From NCBI RefSeq assembly GCF_030816235.1, contig NZ_JAUSXT010000001.1, positions 62,001 to 126,000 on the forward strand: a stretch of DNA of 64,000 nucleotides, given 5' to 3'. The translations under genes and the position numbers were made by a program. Under the pieces are notes generated by a model. It saw nothing but the letters and a program-made list of their open reading frames with translations. It made no database searches and had not been told where the DNA came from. Below, piece by piece: positions 8,382 to 16,476 of this stretch. Position 1 is the first letter of the stretch. Each line of letters starts with the position of its first letter. This stretch comes from Microbacterium sp. W4I4 (GTDB taxonomy: Bacteria; Actinomycetota; Actinomycetes; Actinomycetales; Microbacteriaceae).

Positions 8382-8390
8382 TTATCCACA
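8382..8390 (+). promoter_or_regulatory. Consensus DnaA box (TTATCCACA)
   Basis: A perfect 9-base DnaA box in the short gap before the prepilin peptidase gene, about 30 bases ahead of its -10. There are no sister boxes nearby, so it is not an origin. It could be a DnaA-controlled promoter element or chance. Confidence 0.4.
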
Positions 8391-8431
8391 GCCCTCCGCG
8401 GAAGGTGCGGGCTTTCGCCTAGCCTGCGATC

Positions 8432-8902
8432 ATGACCCTTCACGCCGTCGCCGTGCTGATCGTGCACCTGGCGCTGGTCGCGGTGGGGGTGTGGCTGATC
8501 GTCGTCGACGCCCGCACGCACCGGCTGCCGAATCGCATCGTGCTGCCGACGCTCGGCGCCCTGATCGTGCTGGTGATCGTCGAGGCACTGGCGACGGCGG
8601 ATGCCGGGCGGATGCTGCGCGCCCTTCTGGGAGCGCTCGTCCTCGGGGCCTTCTACGCGGCGATGCACCTGGCGTCCCGGCAGGGGATGGGCGGTGGAGA
8701 CGTGAAACTCGCCGCCGTGATCGGCCTGGTGCTGGCCTGGCACGGCTGGTGGACCCTGCTGCTGGGGGCGGCTGCGGCCTTCCTGCTCGGGGCGCTCTTC
8801 GCACTGGTGCTCATGCTCCTGAAGAAGGCGAACCGGTCCACGCGGATCGCGTTCGGGCCGTGGATGATCCTCGGCGCGGTCCTTGCGATCTCGATGACAT
8901 GA
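8432..8902 (+). CDS. Type IV prepilin peptidase (A24), short form
   Basis: A 156-residue integral membrane aspartyl protease of family A24. Such enzymes cut the leader of type IV pilins or Tad/Flp pilins at the inner face of the membrane. The two catalytic aspartates are visible: Asp26 in VDARTHRLPN and Asp90 in GMGGGDVKLA (GxGD type). It lacks the N-terminal methylase half of PilD and is close to CpaA/TadV in size. Five or six membrane helices make up most of the chain. The mRNA is probably leaderless (TAGCCT, 8420-8425, six bases before the ATG). No pilin genes lie in the window. Confidence 0.88.
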   Translation: MTLHAVAVLIVHLALVAVGVWLIVVDARTHRLPNRIVLPTLGALIVLVIVEALATADAGRMLRALLGALVLGAFYAAMHLASRQGMGGGDVKLAAVIGLVLAWHGWWTLLLGAAAAFLLGALFALVLMLLKKANRSTRIAFGPWMILGAVLAISMT

Positions 8903-8956
8903 CATCGGACGGCATGCGATCCCGACGGCGTCGACGCGGAGGGCTAGGGTGAGCAC

Positions 8957-9187
8957 ATGGCACTCGCACGACTTCACGGCGGCCCGCTCGACGGGCAGAT
9001 CATTCCGCTCGACGATGAGACGCGGGACTCTCTGATCCTGCCCTACAGCGAGACTCAGCTCAGGTATCGGCGCGAGGGCGACGCGTCGAACACGGGCGCG
9101 CACGACGGGCCGACCCAGGTGGCGTTCCGCTTCATCGAGTCCGAGGACGACATCTCGCCGAATGCGAACCAGAACCACGACGGCTGA
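8957..9187 (+). CDS. Small hypothetical protein (76 aa)
   Basis: A 76-residue protein beginning MALARLHGGPLDGQIIPLDD. 'GGPLDG' near the start is common in short actinobacterial and phage hypothetical proteins, but I know no function for it. There are no membrane segments, cysteines or HTH; the tail is acidic and polar. TAGGGT (8945-8950) sits six bases before the ATG. The last 26 bases overlap the start of the CYTH gene, which suggests co-expression. Confidence 0.7.
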   Translation: MALARLHGGPLDGQIIPLDDETRDSLILPYSETQLRYRREGDASNTGAHDGPTQVAFRFIESEDDISPNANQNHDG

Positions 9188-9827
9188 GCAGGTGGCGACC
9201 GATCCCACGGCATCCGGCGACCCGCAGCGCACCTTCGAGGTCGAGCGCAAGTACGACGCCGATGCCGACACGTCTCTGCCGGACTGGGGGAGCGTCCCCG
9301 GGGTGACCGCGGTGAGCGAGGGAGAGCCTCGCGAACTGGACGCCCGCTACCTGGACACCGCACAACGGACCCTGGCGCTGAACGGCGTCGCGCTGCGTCG
9401 TCGCACGGGCGGACCCGACGCCGGCTGGCACATCAAGGGACCTCGACAGGGCGACGGCCGGCTCGAGCTCGGCTGGCCGCTGGATGACGACGACCGGATG
9501 CCGGATGCCGTCGCGGCGACGGTCGCGCAGTGGACCGCCGAGGAGCTGCATCCGATCGCCCGCATCGAGAACTCCCGCACGGCCTACCAGCTGAGCGGCG
9601 CGCAGGGCGTGATCGCCGAATTCGTCGACGACCGGGTGCGTGCGACCGACCTGGGCAGCGGCATCCGCCGGGAATGGCGCGAGTGGGAGATGGAGCTGGG
9701 GCCCGCGGCCCCGGTCGATGACGCGGGGCGCGAGGAGTTCTTCGCCGCCGTCGAGCGGGCCGTGCTCGCCGCCGGTGGTCGTCCGCCGTCCTCCGGCTCG
9801 AAGCTGGCGCGCGCGCTCGGGCTCTGA
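9162..9827 (+). CDS. CYTH-domain protein (triphosphate tunnel family)
   Basis: A 221-residue CYTH protein. The signature ExExK is FEVERKYD at residues 25-32, followed by the tunnel strands with alternating charges (RYLDTAQRTLALNGVALRRR; WHIKGPRQGDGRLE). The family hydrolyses triphosphates such as thiamine triphosphate, tripolyphosphate or nucleotides with a divalent metal. The actual substrate cannot be read from sequence. No CHAD domain is attached. The ATG at 9162 overlaps the preceding gene; a GTG at 9192 is a possible later start that would leave the domain intact. Confidence 0.85.
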   Translation: MRTRTTTAEQVATDPTASGDPQRTFEVERKYDADADTSLPDWGSVPGVTAVSEGEPRELDARYLDTAQRTLALNGVALRRRTGGPDAGWHIKGPRQGDGRLELGWPLDDDDRMPDAVAATVAQWTAEELHPIARIENSRTAYQLSGAQGVIAEFVDDRVRATDLGSGIRREWREWEMELGPAAPVDDAGREEFFAAVERAVLAAGGRPPSSGSKLARALGL

Positions 9828-9897
9828 GCCCGGATCCTCAGGACGCCTCGCAGAACAGGGGTGCTTCGCAGAGCGGACCCCACGGGCGCAAGCCCCT

Positions 9898-9925
9898 TCC
9901 GCCGGAGTGCGGCGGATGGTGGAAT
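9898..9925 (+). promoter_or_regulatory. Promoter of the type III PKS operon with inverted repeat
   Basis: TGGAAT (9920-9925) lies six bases before the PKS ATG, the same leaderless spacing as its neighbours. Just upstream is a perfect 7-base inverted repeat TCCGCCG-N5-CGGCGGA (9898-9916), placed between the usual -35 and -10 positions. It could be an operator, or the end of the CYTH transcript. Confidence 0.4.
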
Positions 9926-9931
9926 GACCGC

Positions 9932-11089
9932 ATGGGCCCCACCGTGCAGCTTCGTTCCCTGCAGACCATCGTCCCCGACGTCCCGCTCGATCAGGAGACC
10001 GTGCGCGACGTCTTCGCCGGGCAGCCCGAGCTGAGCAGGCTGGCCAAGCGCCTGGTGACCGCATCGTTCAACGGATCGGGGATCGAGACGCGGCACACGG
10101 TGCTCGAGGAGCTCTCGCTGGATGCCGAGACCTCCACGCCGCTGTTCTACGACCGGGCCAGCGGCGAGCTGCTGGCGCCGGGCACCAAGGCGCGCAACGA
10201 GATCTACATCCGCGAGGCGGACCGGCTCTTCATCGAGGTCGCCCGTCGTGCGCTCGACGCCGATCCCGACCTCACCGCGGCCGATGTGACGCATGTCGTC
10301 ACCGTCTCCTGCACGGGCTTCCACGCCCCAGGGCCCGACTTCGAGATCGTGCGGGCACTGGGGATGTCCGATTCCGTGGAGCGCTACCACCTGGGATTCA
10401 TGGGCTGCTACGCCGCGATGCCGGCGCTGCGCGCCGCCCGGCAGTTCTGCCTCGCCGACCCGGATGCCGTGGTGCTCGTCGTGAGCGTGGAGCTGTGCAC
10501 GCTGCACCTGCGCTCCGCGGAGGATCCCGACATGATCATCGCCTCGTCGCTGTTCTCCGACGGCGCGGCCGCGGGCCTGGTCACGGCGCGATCCTTCGAC
10601 TCGGCGGCACCCGCGTTCAGCCTGGACCGCTTCCGCACGGCGATCGCGCTCGAGGGCGAGAAGGACATGGCCTGGACGATCGGCGACAGCGGGTTCGAGA
10701 TGGTGCTGTCCACGGCCGTTCCGCAGATCATCGGCGAGAGCATCCGCGCCGCGCTGCGCCCGCTGTGGAGCGACGACGACAAGCTGGCAGCCGCGTTCGA
10801 CGACGACCGTATCGGGGAACCGGTGGCGCACTGGGCCATCCATCCCGGCGGACGCAGCATCCTCGACCGGGTGCAGGAGCGCCTGCGCCTCAGCGACGAG
10901 CAGCTGCATCCCGCCCGCGAGATCCTGCGGGAGTACGGCAACATGTCCAGCGCGACGGTGCTGTTCGTGCTGCGTCACATCCTCGAGAGCGCCGAGGCCC
11001 GTTCGGGCGACCGGGTCGCGGCGATGGCCTTCGGCCCTGGTCTGACCGCCGAGAGCGCCATGCTCACCGTGCTGACTCCCGGAGCATGA
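9932..11089 (+). CDS. Type III polyketide synthase (alkylresorcinol/pyrone type)
   Basis: A 385-residue chalcone-synthase-fold enzyme that condenses malonyl-CoA units onto an acyl-CoA starter. The catalytic triad is clear: Cys159 in GFMGCYAAM, His304 in WAIHPGGRS, Asn337 in YGNMSSATV. It is the first gene of a tight operon with a methyltransferase (ATGA overlap) and an FAD hydroxylase (8-base overlap). This matches srsA-srsB-srsC of Streptomyces griseus, where SrsA makes alkylresorcinols from fatty starters. The same product class is inferred from the operon; starter and chain length are unknown. Confidence 0.92.
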   Translation: MGPTVQLRSLQTIVPDVPLDQETVRDVFAGQPELSRLAKRLVTASFNGSGIETRHTVLEELSLDAETSTPLFYDRASGELLAPGTKARNEIYIREADRLFIEVARRALDADPDLTAADVTHVVTVSCTGFHAPGPDFEIVRALGMSDSVERYHLGFMGCYAAMPALRAARQFCLADPDAVVLVVSVELCTLHLRSAEDPDMIIASSLFSDGAAAGLVTARSFDSAAPAFSLDRFRTAIALEGEKDMAWTIGDSGFEMVLSTAVPQIIGESIRAALRPLWSDDDKLAAAFDDDRIGEPVAHWAIHPGGRSILDRVQERLRLSDEQLHPAREILREYGNMSSATVLFVLRHILESAEARSGDRVAAMAFGPGLTAESAMLTVLTPGA

Positions 11090-11817
11090 TCCCGGATCTG
11101 ACGGCACGTGCGGTCGGCGCGCGGGAGTTGATGGACGAGCCCGACGCGGATCAGGCCATGCTCGATCGCACCTACGCGCTCTTCCCGCTCGTCAACGCGG
11201 TGGTGTCCGGCTGGCGCGGCGTGTACCGGCGCGACATCCGCCCGCTCGCCCGCCGGAGGAGGCTACGCGTGCTCGACATCGGCGCCGGCGGGGGAGACCT
11301 GACCCGGTTGATCGCCCGGCGGCTGCACCGGGACGGCTGCGATGCGCAGGTGACGGGGCTGGACGTCGATCCACGCGCGGTCCGCTGGGCGTCCGCGCAG
11401 GACGGTCCGCCCGGCCTGCGCTGGCGGTGCGCGTCCACCTCCGATCTGGTCGCGGAGGGTGAGGTCTTCGATCTCGTGATCTCCAACCACGTGCTGCATC
11501 ACCTGACACCGGGCCTGCTCTCGGACGTGCTGTCCGACTCGCTCCGTCTGCGCGCGCCGGGCGGAGCCGTGCTGCACGGCGACATCGCCCGCAGTCGCAC
11601 CGCGTACGCGCTGTTCGCGGCGGCGACCCTGCCGCTGGCCCGCACCGTGCTGGCCGGTTCGTTCATCCGGCCGGACGGGCTCACCAGCATCCGTCGCTCC
11701 TTCACCGCCGACGAGCTGGCAGTCGCCGCCGGAGACGGCTGGAGCGTCGAACAGCGGATGCCGTCCCGCCTGCTGCTGCGCGCCCGCGACCTGCATCCGG
11801 AGAAGAGCGATGCCTGA
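11086..11817 (+). CDS. SAM-dependent methyltransferase (SrsB-like)
   Basis: A 243-residue class I methyltransferase. Motif I is VLDIGAGGGD at 62-71, and the acidic residue ending strand 2 is in 'VTGLDVDP'. 'ISNHVLHHLTP' is a typical motif IV region of UbiE/small-molecule methyltransferases. In the srsABC model the enzyme adds a methyl group to the hydroxyl of the resorcinol ring made by the PKS next door. The ATG overlaps the PKS stop (ATGA). The position of methylation cannot be told. Confidence 0.88.
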   Translation: MIPDLTARAVGARELMDEPDADQAMLDRTYALFPLVNAVVSGWRGVYRRDIRPLARRRRLRVLDIGAGGGDLTRLIARRLHRDGCDAQVTGLDVDPRAVRWASAQDGPPGLRWRCASTSDLVAEGEVFDLVISNHVLHHLTPGLLSDVLSDSLRLRAPGGAVLHGDIARSRTAYALFAAATLPLARTVLAGSFIRPDGLTSIRRSFTADELAVAAGDGWSVEQRMPSRLLLRARDLHPEKSDA

Positions 11818-12910
11818 CGCGATCATCGCCGGCGCGGGTCCGGTCGGGCTGCTCCTCGGCTGCCTGCTCGCCGGCCGTGGCGCGGAGGTGCTCATCATCG
11901 AGAGGCGACGCGGAGCGGACGAGCGCTCCCGCGCCATCGGCATCCATCCGCCCGGGCTCGCGGCTCTCGATGCCGCGGGGATCGGTGCGGCGGTGCGTGC
12001 CGAGGCCGTCGCGCTCGATGGCGGCGAGGTGCACGCCCGAGGGCGGATGCTGGCCGCCGTGCCCTTCGGAGCCGCACGCCCGGTGCTGACCCTGGCGCAG
12101 CACCGCACGGACGCCCTGCTGCGTGCCCGGCTGCACGCGCTCGGCGGCACGATCCGGTCCGGCACCGCCGTCGTCGGATTCCGGGACGAGGGCTCCCGCG
12201 TGCGCGTGCGCACGACCGACGGGGAGCTGCCGACACCGTTCCTCGTCGTCGCGGACGGCGTGCGCAGCGCACTGCGGCGGGCCGCGGGCGTCGGCTGGAT
12301 CCGTCGGGGCCGTTCCGCGCACTACGCGATGATCGACATCCCGGATCCGGGGGAGGACCGACTGGCGCGCATCCACTGCGAACCCGGGGGCCTGGTGGAG
12401 TCGTTCCCGCTGCCTGCGGGACAGCGTCGATGGGTGATTCGCCGGACGGACGGCGGTGACGCGGTGACGTCTGAGGTCTTCGCCGAGGCGATCCTGGCCC
12501 GTACGGACATCGGCATCCGCATCCCGGACGGCCTGGCGCCTACGGCGTTCACCGCCGCGCAGCACCGAGCCGACCACCTGGCTCGGGGGAGGGTCGCTCT
12601 GCTCGGCGACGCCGCGCACGAGGTCAGCCCGATCGGCGGGCAGGGCATGAACCTCGGCTGGGCGGATGCCGTGATGCTCGCGCCGCTGCTGATCGACGGT
12701 CTGCACGGCACAACGGTCGATCTGCGGGGCTATGCACGTCGTGCATCCGCACGCGCCGCCGGAGCGCAGCGCCGCTCCGCGTTCTACATGGACATGGGCT
12801 CGCCCGCGTCACGACCGGCGCAGCGTGCCAGGGAGGTCGCCATCCGCGCGCTCGGATCGGTGCCGCTGCGCGAGCGTGCGGCCGCACTGGTCACCATGGG
12901 AGGCCTGTGA
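11810..12910 (+). CDS. FAD-dependent monooxygenase (SrsC-like hydroxylase)
   Basis: A 366-residue flavoprotein aromatic hydroxylase. The Rossmann FAD loop GAGPVG is at 8-13, the DG region is 'LVVADGVRSALRR', and the second FAD motif GDAAHEVSPIGGQGMNLG begins near residue 266. In the srs pathway such an enzyme hydroxylates the methylated alkylresorcinol to a hydroquinone, which can oxidise to a membrane quinone. It overlaps the methyltransferase gene by eight bases and is followed by a strong terminator, so the operon has three genes. Confidence 0.88.
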   Translation: MPDAIIAGAGPVGLLLGCLLAGRGAEVLIIERRRGADERSRAIGIHPPGLAALDAAGIGAAVRAEAVALDGGEVHARGRMLAAVPFGAARPVLTLAQHRTDALLRARLHALGGTIRSGTAVVGFRDEGSRVRVRTTDGELPTPFLVVADGVRSALRRAAGVGWIRRGRSAHYAMIDIPDPGEDRLARIHCEPGGLVESFPLPAGQRRWVIRRTDGGDAVTSEVFAEAILARTDIGIRIPDGLAPTAFTAAQHRADHLARGRVALLGDAAHEVSPIGGQGMNLGWADAVMLAPLLIDGLHGTTVDLRGYARRASARAAGAQRRSAFYMDMGSPASRPAQRAREVAIRALGSVPLRERAAALVTMGGL

Positions 12911-12920
12911 GCCGGAACGA

Positions 12921-12952
12921 CGAGAGCCCGGTCCGTGCGGACCGGGCTCTCG
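12921..12952. terminator. Bidirectional terminator between the PKS operon and lpdA
   Basis: Perfect 14-base stem CGAGAGCCCGGTCC / GGACCGGGCTCTCG with a GTGC loop, followed by TTCTGTGT. It lies 10 bases after the hydroxylase stop and 36 bases beyond the convergent lpdA stop, so it can serve both. Confidence 0.9.
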
Positions 12953-12987
12953 TTCTGTGTCTGTCGTATGTCAGAGGCTGAGCGAGC

Positions 12988-14385
12988 TCACATGTTGATC
13001 ATGTGGCCGGCGAGGCCGTGGAAGCCCTCCTGCAGCGCCTCCGACAGCGTCGGGTGGGTGTGCACGTTGCGGGCGGCCTCGAGTGCCGTCAGATCCCACT
13101 TCTGCGCCAGCGTGAGCTCGGGCAGAAGCTCGGAGACATCCGGTCCGATCAGGTGACCGCCGATGAGCTCCAGGTGCTCGGCATCCGCGATCAGCTTGAC
13201 GAAGCCGACCGGCTCGCCGAGGCCGTTCGCCTTGCCGTTCGCACTGAACGGGAACTTCGCGACCTTGATCTCGCGTCCCTCGGCCCTGGCCTGCTCCTCG
13301 GTGAGACCGAAGCTGGCCACCTGCGGCTGGCAGAACGTGGCGCGCGGCATCATCCGGTAGTCGCCCAGCGTCTGCGTCTCGGCGCCCGCGATGGTCTCGG
13401 CGGCGACGACGCCCTGGGCCTCTGCGACGTGCGCCAGCTGCAGCTTGGCGGTCACATCGCCGATGGCGTAGATGCCCTCGACGTTCGTGCGCATGTGGTC
13501 GTCGATGTCGATCGCACCGCGCTCGGTGAGCTTCACGCCCGTCTTGTCGAGACCGAAGCCCTCGATGTTCGGCGCGAAGCCGACCGACATGAGCACCTTG
13601 CCCGCGTCGAGCTCGCCGGCCTTGCCGTCGCGGGTCTCGTACGTGATGTGCACCGAGGAGCCGTTGTCGGTCACGGTCTTGACCGCGGTCGAGGTGAGGA
13701 TGTCGACGCCGAGCTTCTTGTACTGGCGCTGGATCTCCTTGGAGACCTCGACGTCCTCGTTCGGCAGCGCACGGTCGAGGAACTCGATGATCGTGACCTT
13801 CACGCCGTAGTTCACCAGAACGTACGCGAACTCCATCCCGATGGCACCGGCGCCGACGATCGCGATCGACTCGGGCAGCTCGCGGGCGAGGATCTGCTCC
13901 TCGTAGGTGACCACGTTCTCGCTCAGCTGCACGCCCGGCAGCAGACGCACGGCGGAACCCGTGGCGATGATGGCGTTGTCGAAGGTGACCTCTTCGGTCG
14001 TGCCGTCCGACTTGGCGACCGAGATGGCCTTGGGTCCCGTGAAGGTTCCGCGACCGTCGTACTCGGTCACCTTGTTCTTCTTCATCAGGAAGTGGATGCC
14101 CTTGACGTGGGTCTCCGAGACCTTGCGGCTGCGGTCGAACGCGGCGCCGAAGTCGAAGTGCACATCACCCGAGATGCCGAAGAACTCGGCCTTGTGGGTG
14201 AACGTGTGCGCGACCTCCGCGTTCTTGAGGAGCGACTTGGAGGGAATGCACCCGACGTTCAGGCACACACCGCCCCAGTACTTCTCCTCGATGATCGCGG
14301 TGGACAGGCCGAGCTGGGCGCTGCGGACGGCGGCGACGTATCCGCCAGGGCCCGCGCCGAGGATGACGACATCGTAATGTGGCAT
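12988..14385 (-). CDS. lpdA: Dihydrolipoyl dehydrogenase
   Basis: A 465-residue E3 flavoenzyme that reoxidises dihydrolipoamide with NAD+ in the pyruvate, 2-oxoglutarate and branched-chain dehydrogenase complexes. The FAD loop is GAGPGG at 10-15, the redox disulfide is Cys41/Cys46 in [13 protein letters not shown], and the His-Glu pair is His444/Glu449 in HTHPTLSEA. On the minus strand TAGGCT (14397-14392) sits six bases before the ATG, so the mRNA is leaderless. It is divergent from garA, whose product restrains 2-oxoglutarate metabolism, a sensible neighbourhood. Confidence 0.96.
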   Translation of the reverse strand: MPHYDVVILGAGPGGYVAAVRSAQLGLSTAIIEEKYWGGVCLNVGCIPSKSLLKNAEVAHTFTHKAEFFGISGDVHFDFGAAFDRSRKVSETHVKGIHFLMKKNKVTEYDGRGTFTGPKAISVAKSDGTTEEVTFDNAIIATGSAVRLLPGVQLSENVVTYEEQILARELPESIAIVGAGAIGMEFAYVLVNYGVKVTIIEFLDRALPNEDVEVSKEIQRQYKKLGVDILTSTAVKTVTDNGSSVHITYETRDGKAGELDAGKVLMSVGFAPNIEGFGLDKTGVKLTERGAIDIDDHMRTNVEGIYAIGDVTAKLQLAHVAEAQGVVAAETIAGAETQTLGDYRMMPRATFCQPQVASFGLTEEQARAEGREIKVAKFPFSANGKANGLGEPVGFVKLIADAEHLELIGGHLIGPDVSELLPELTLAQKWDLTALEAARNVHTHPTLSEALQEGFHGLAGHMINM

Positions 14386-14391
14386 GCGTAA

Positions 14392-14500
14392 AGCCTATCC
14401 TCTGCGCGAGGGCGCGAGCCGTCCGCCGATGACGAAGAACAGGCAGATCGGCCTCCCGAGCACCCGACCCGATCAGATAGGCTGAAGGACCGGAGGAGGG
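14392..14500. promoter_or_regulatory. Divergent lpdA / garA promoters
   Basis: Leftward: TAGGCT (14397-14392) six bases before the lpdA ATG. Rightward: TAGGCT (14478-14483), then a short leader with GGAGGAGGG (14492-14500) six bases before the garA GTG. One gene is leaderless, the other has a strong ribosome site. Confidence 0.65.
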
Positions 14501-14506
14501 AGAACC

Positions 14507-14983
14507 GTGACAGATGACAGCACGATCGGCGCCGGAGGCGCGATCCACCGCAGCGGTGAGCAGCGGCACGATGCGACACAGACGTTCGGTCACGAATCGG
14601 ACCTCTCCTTCGTGCCCTTCGGCGCAGACCTGACCGAGACCGAGAGCGCGGCGATCGCCGCGCTGCCGTCCGGCTCCGCACTCCTGCTGGTTCGCGCCGG
14701 CGCACTCGCCGGCGCCCGCTATCTGCTCGACGCGGACGTGACGACGGTGGGTCGTCACCCCGAGGCCGACATCTTCTTCGACGACGTGACGGTGTCGCGT
14801 CGTCACGCCGAGATCACGCGATCCGGCTCGGTCTTCGAGATCATCGACCAGCGTTCGCTGAACGGCACCTACGTCGATGGCGAGCGCGTGGACCGCAGCG
14901 AGCTGAAGAACGGCTACGAGCTGCGCATCGGCAAGTTCCGGATGAACTTCTTCGCCTCCCCGATCGACCTGGCGAACAACTGA
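14507..14983 (+). CDS. garA: FHA-domain regulator GarA/OdhI
   Basis: A 158-residue protein with a flexible N-terminus and a C-terminal FHA domain (GRH at 82-84, SRRH at 97-100, NGT at 119-121). GarA/OdhI binds and inhibits 2-oxoglutarate dehydrogenase until a Ser/Thr kinase phosphorylates an N-terminal threonine; the FHA domain then folds onto it. Candidate threonines here are Thr24 and Thr26 (DATQTFGH), a divergent form of the usual ETT motif. The GTG start has an excellent Shine-Dalgarno site. It overlaps ftsR (TGATG), as in corynebacteria and mycobacteria. Confidence 0.9.
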   Translation: MTDDSTIGAGGAIHRSGEQRHDATQTFGHESDLSFVPFGADLTETESAAIAALPSGSALLLVRAGALAGARYLLDADVTTVGRHPEADIFFDDVTVSRRHAEITRSGSVFEIIDQRSLNGTYVDGERVDRSELKNGYELRIGKFRMNFFASPIDLANN

Positions 14984-15672
14984 TGCCGGCGGCTGGTGCC
15001 GCCCGCGAGCGCTCCGCGCCCAAAGGGCTTCTCAGCATCGGGCAGGTCCTCGCCCGTCTCACGCCGGAGTTCCCCCAGTTGACCTCCAGCAAGCTGCGCT
15101 TCCTCGAGGTGCAGGGGATCGTCAGCCCGTCGCGCACGGAGTCCGGCTACCGCAAGTTCTCGGCATCCGACCTGGATCGGCTGCGCACCGCGCTCACCCT
15201 GCAGCGCGACCACTATCTTCCGCTCAGCGTCATCCGCGAGCAGCTGGACGAGGCCGAGGCGAAGGGGGAGGGCTGGGGCGACATCGCTCCTCCTTCGATC
15301 ACCCCGCCCCCGCGGCGTCATCGCCGCGACGAACTGATCGCCCGCACCGGCGCCACGCCGCAGCTGCTGAACGACGCGATCAGCGCCGGTCTCATCGCGG
15401 CGTCCGAGCATTACTCCGAGCAGGCGTCGTCCCTGCTGGCGGGCCTCGTCACGCTTGCGCGGCACGGCATCGAGCCACGGCACCTGCGGAGCCTCCGTCA
15501 GAACGCCGAGCGCGAGGCCGCGCTGATCGAATCCGCGCTGTCCACGCTGCTGCGTCGCACCGATGCCGCATCTCGCGGACGTGCCGCAGAGCTCGCCCCG
15601 GAACTGGCCACGCACATCGACGAGGTGCGCAGCCTGATGGTGCGTCAGGCACTGGATCGAGCCCTTTCGTAA
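14983..15672 (+). CDS. ftsR: MerR-family regulator FtsR
   Basis: A 229-residue MerR-type regulator. The N-terminal winged HTH reads LLSIGQVLARL, then 'SKLRFLEVQGIV' and 'GYRKFSASDLDRLR', followed by a long helix and a C-terminal helical domain in place of a metal site. It corresponds to Rv1828 and to FtsR of Corynebacterium, which activates ftsZ. Position directly after garA, with one-base overlap, is the conserved order. An effect on the ftsZ gene at 46025 is inferred from the family only. Confidence 0.9.
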   Translation: MPAAGAARERSAPKGLLSIGQVLARLTPEFPQLTSSKLRFLEVQGIVSPSRTESGYRKFSASDLDRLRTALTLQRDHYLPLSVIREQLDEAEAKGEGWGDIAPPSITPPPRRHRRDELIARTGATPQLLNDAISAGLIAASEHYSEQASSLLAGLVTLARHGIEPRHLRSLRQNAEREAALIESALSTLLRRTDAASRGRAAELAPELATHIDEVRSLMVRQALDRALS

Positions 15673-15713
15673 CGAACGGGTTGCGACACACCTTCCCGAC
15701 GGTGCGGATGTCA

Positions 15714-15742
15714 TTGCCGGGTCGGGGGTGCTGCTCTAGCGT
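15714..15742 (+). promoter_or_regulatory. Promoter of the second MerR gene
   Basis: TTGCCG (15714-15719), 17 bases, TAGCGT (15737-15742), followed by GGGAGAGGA ahead of the ATG at 15773. A conventional promoter with a leader, unlike many others in the window. Confidence 0.6.
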
Positions 15743-15772
15743 TGAGGTAATCGTTCAGGGAGAGGACAACGC

Positions 15773-16318
15773 ATGAATGCGGATGAGCTGACAGGCGACC
15801 CGCGGTTCGTCACCGAACTCCTCTTCACCGACGGGCTTCCCGCGATGGACGACGAGGTCGGCTATCGCGGTGCGGTGGCCGCGCGCGCGGCAGGCATCAC
15901 CTACCGCCAACTGGACTACTGGGCGCGCACCGAGCTCGTGGTTCCCACGGTCCGCGGCGCATCCGGCTCTGGATCGCAGCGGCTCTACGGCTTCCGCGAC
16001 ATCCTCGTCCTCAAGCTCGTCAAGCGGCTGCTGGACACCGGCATCTCGCTGCAGCAGATCCGGACCGCTGTCGAGCAGCTGCGCGTCGCAGGCATCCGTG
16101 ATCTCGCCGGAACGACGCTGATGAGCGATGGCGCATCCGTCTACCTGTGCACCTCGAACGACGAGGTCATCGACCTGGTCAGCCGCGGGCAGGGCGTCTT
16201 CGGCATCGCCGTGGGCAAGGTCCTGCGCGAGGTCGAGTCCACGCTCGTCGACTTCGACTCGACTGCACCTGACCCGGTGGACGAGCTCGCGGCGCATCGC
16301 TCCAAGCGCACCGCCTGA
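15773..16318 (+). CDS. MerR-family regulator (Rv1830/ResR-like)
   Basis: A 181-residue MerR-type regulator: 'GYRGAVAARAAGITYRQLDY' is the HTH, with 'QRLYGFRDILVLKLVKRLLD' as wing and helix, and a C-terminal effector-like part. In mycobacteria the order is garA-Rv1828-Rv1829-Rv1830; Rv1830 (ResR/McdR) affects division and growth. Here the bifunctional-nuclease gene Rv1829 is missing and this gene has its own promoter. The match to Rv1830 is by position and fold. Confidence 0.85.
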   Translation: MNADELTGDPRFVTELLFTDGLPAMDDEVGYRGAVAARAAGITYRQLDYWARTELVVPTVRGASGSGSQRLYGFRDILVLKLVKRLLDTGISLQQIRTAVEQLRVAGIRDLAGTTLMSDGASVYLCTSNDEVIDLVSRGQGVFGIAVGKVLREVESTLVDFDSTAPDPVDELAAHRSKRTA

Positions 16319-16330
16319 TCCCCACGCCCA

Positions 16331-16359
16331 CTCAAGGCATCGCTTCGCGCTGCCTTGAG
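16331..16359 (+). terminator. Hairpin after the MerR gene
   Basis: CTCAAGGCA / TGCCTTGAG, 9-base stem with an 11-base loop, 13 bases after the stop. It lacks a T-run; a second, stronger hairpin follows at 16422. Confidence 0.5.
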
Positions 16360-16421
16360 CCTCTGGGCGCGGGGCCCCCTGTTGCGGAACCGACCGTAGC
16401 CGCGACGCCACTCGAAAGAAG

Positions 16422-16445
16422 AAGCCGCACCCGAGGGTGCGGCTT
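16422..16445. terminator. Bidirectional terminator between MerR gene and parA-like gene
   Basis: AAGCCGCACC-CGAG-GGTGCGGCTT, 10-base stem with a four-base loop, flanked by TCTCGTCT on one side and TTCTTTC on the other strand. It separates two convergent genes. Confidence 0.85.
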
Positions 16446-16476
16446 TCTCGTCTGTGCATCTCGGCTGTGCGCGACC

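Noticed and set aside
8382..8390. Replication origin
   Set aside because: Only one DnaA box, no AT-rich region and no dnaA or dnaN nearby.
13003..14391. A 462-codon open frame opposite lpdA
   Set aside because: lpdA has all catalytic motifs; the antisense frame has none.
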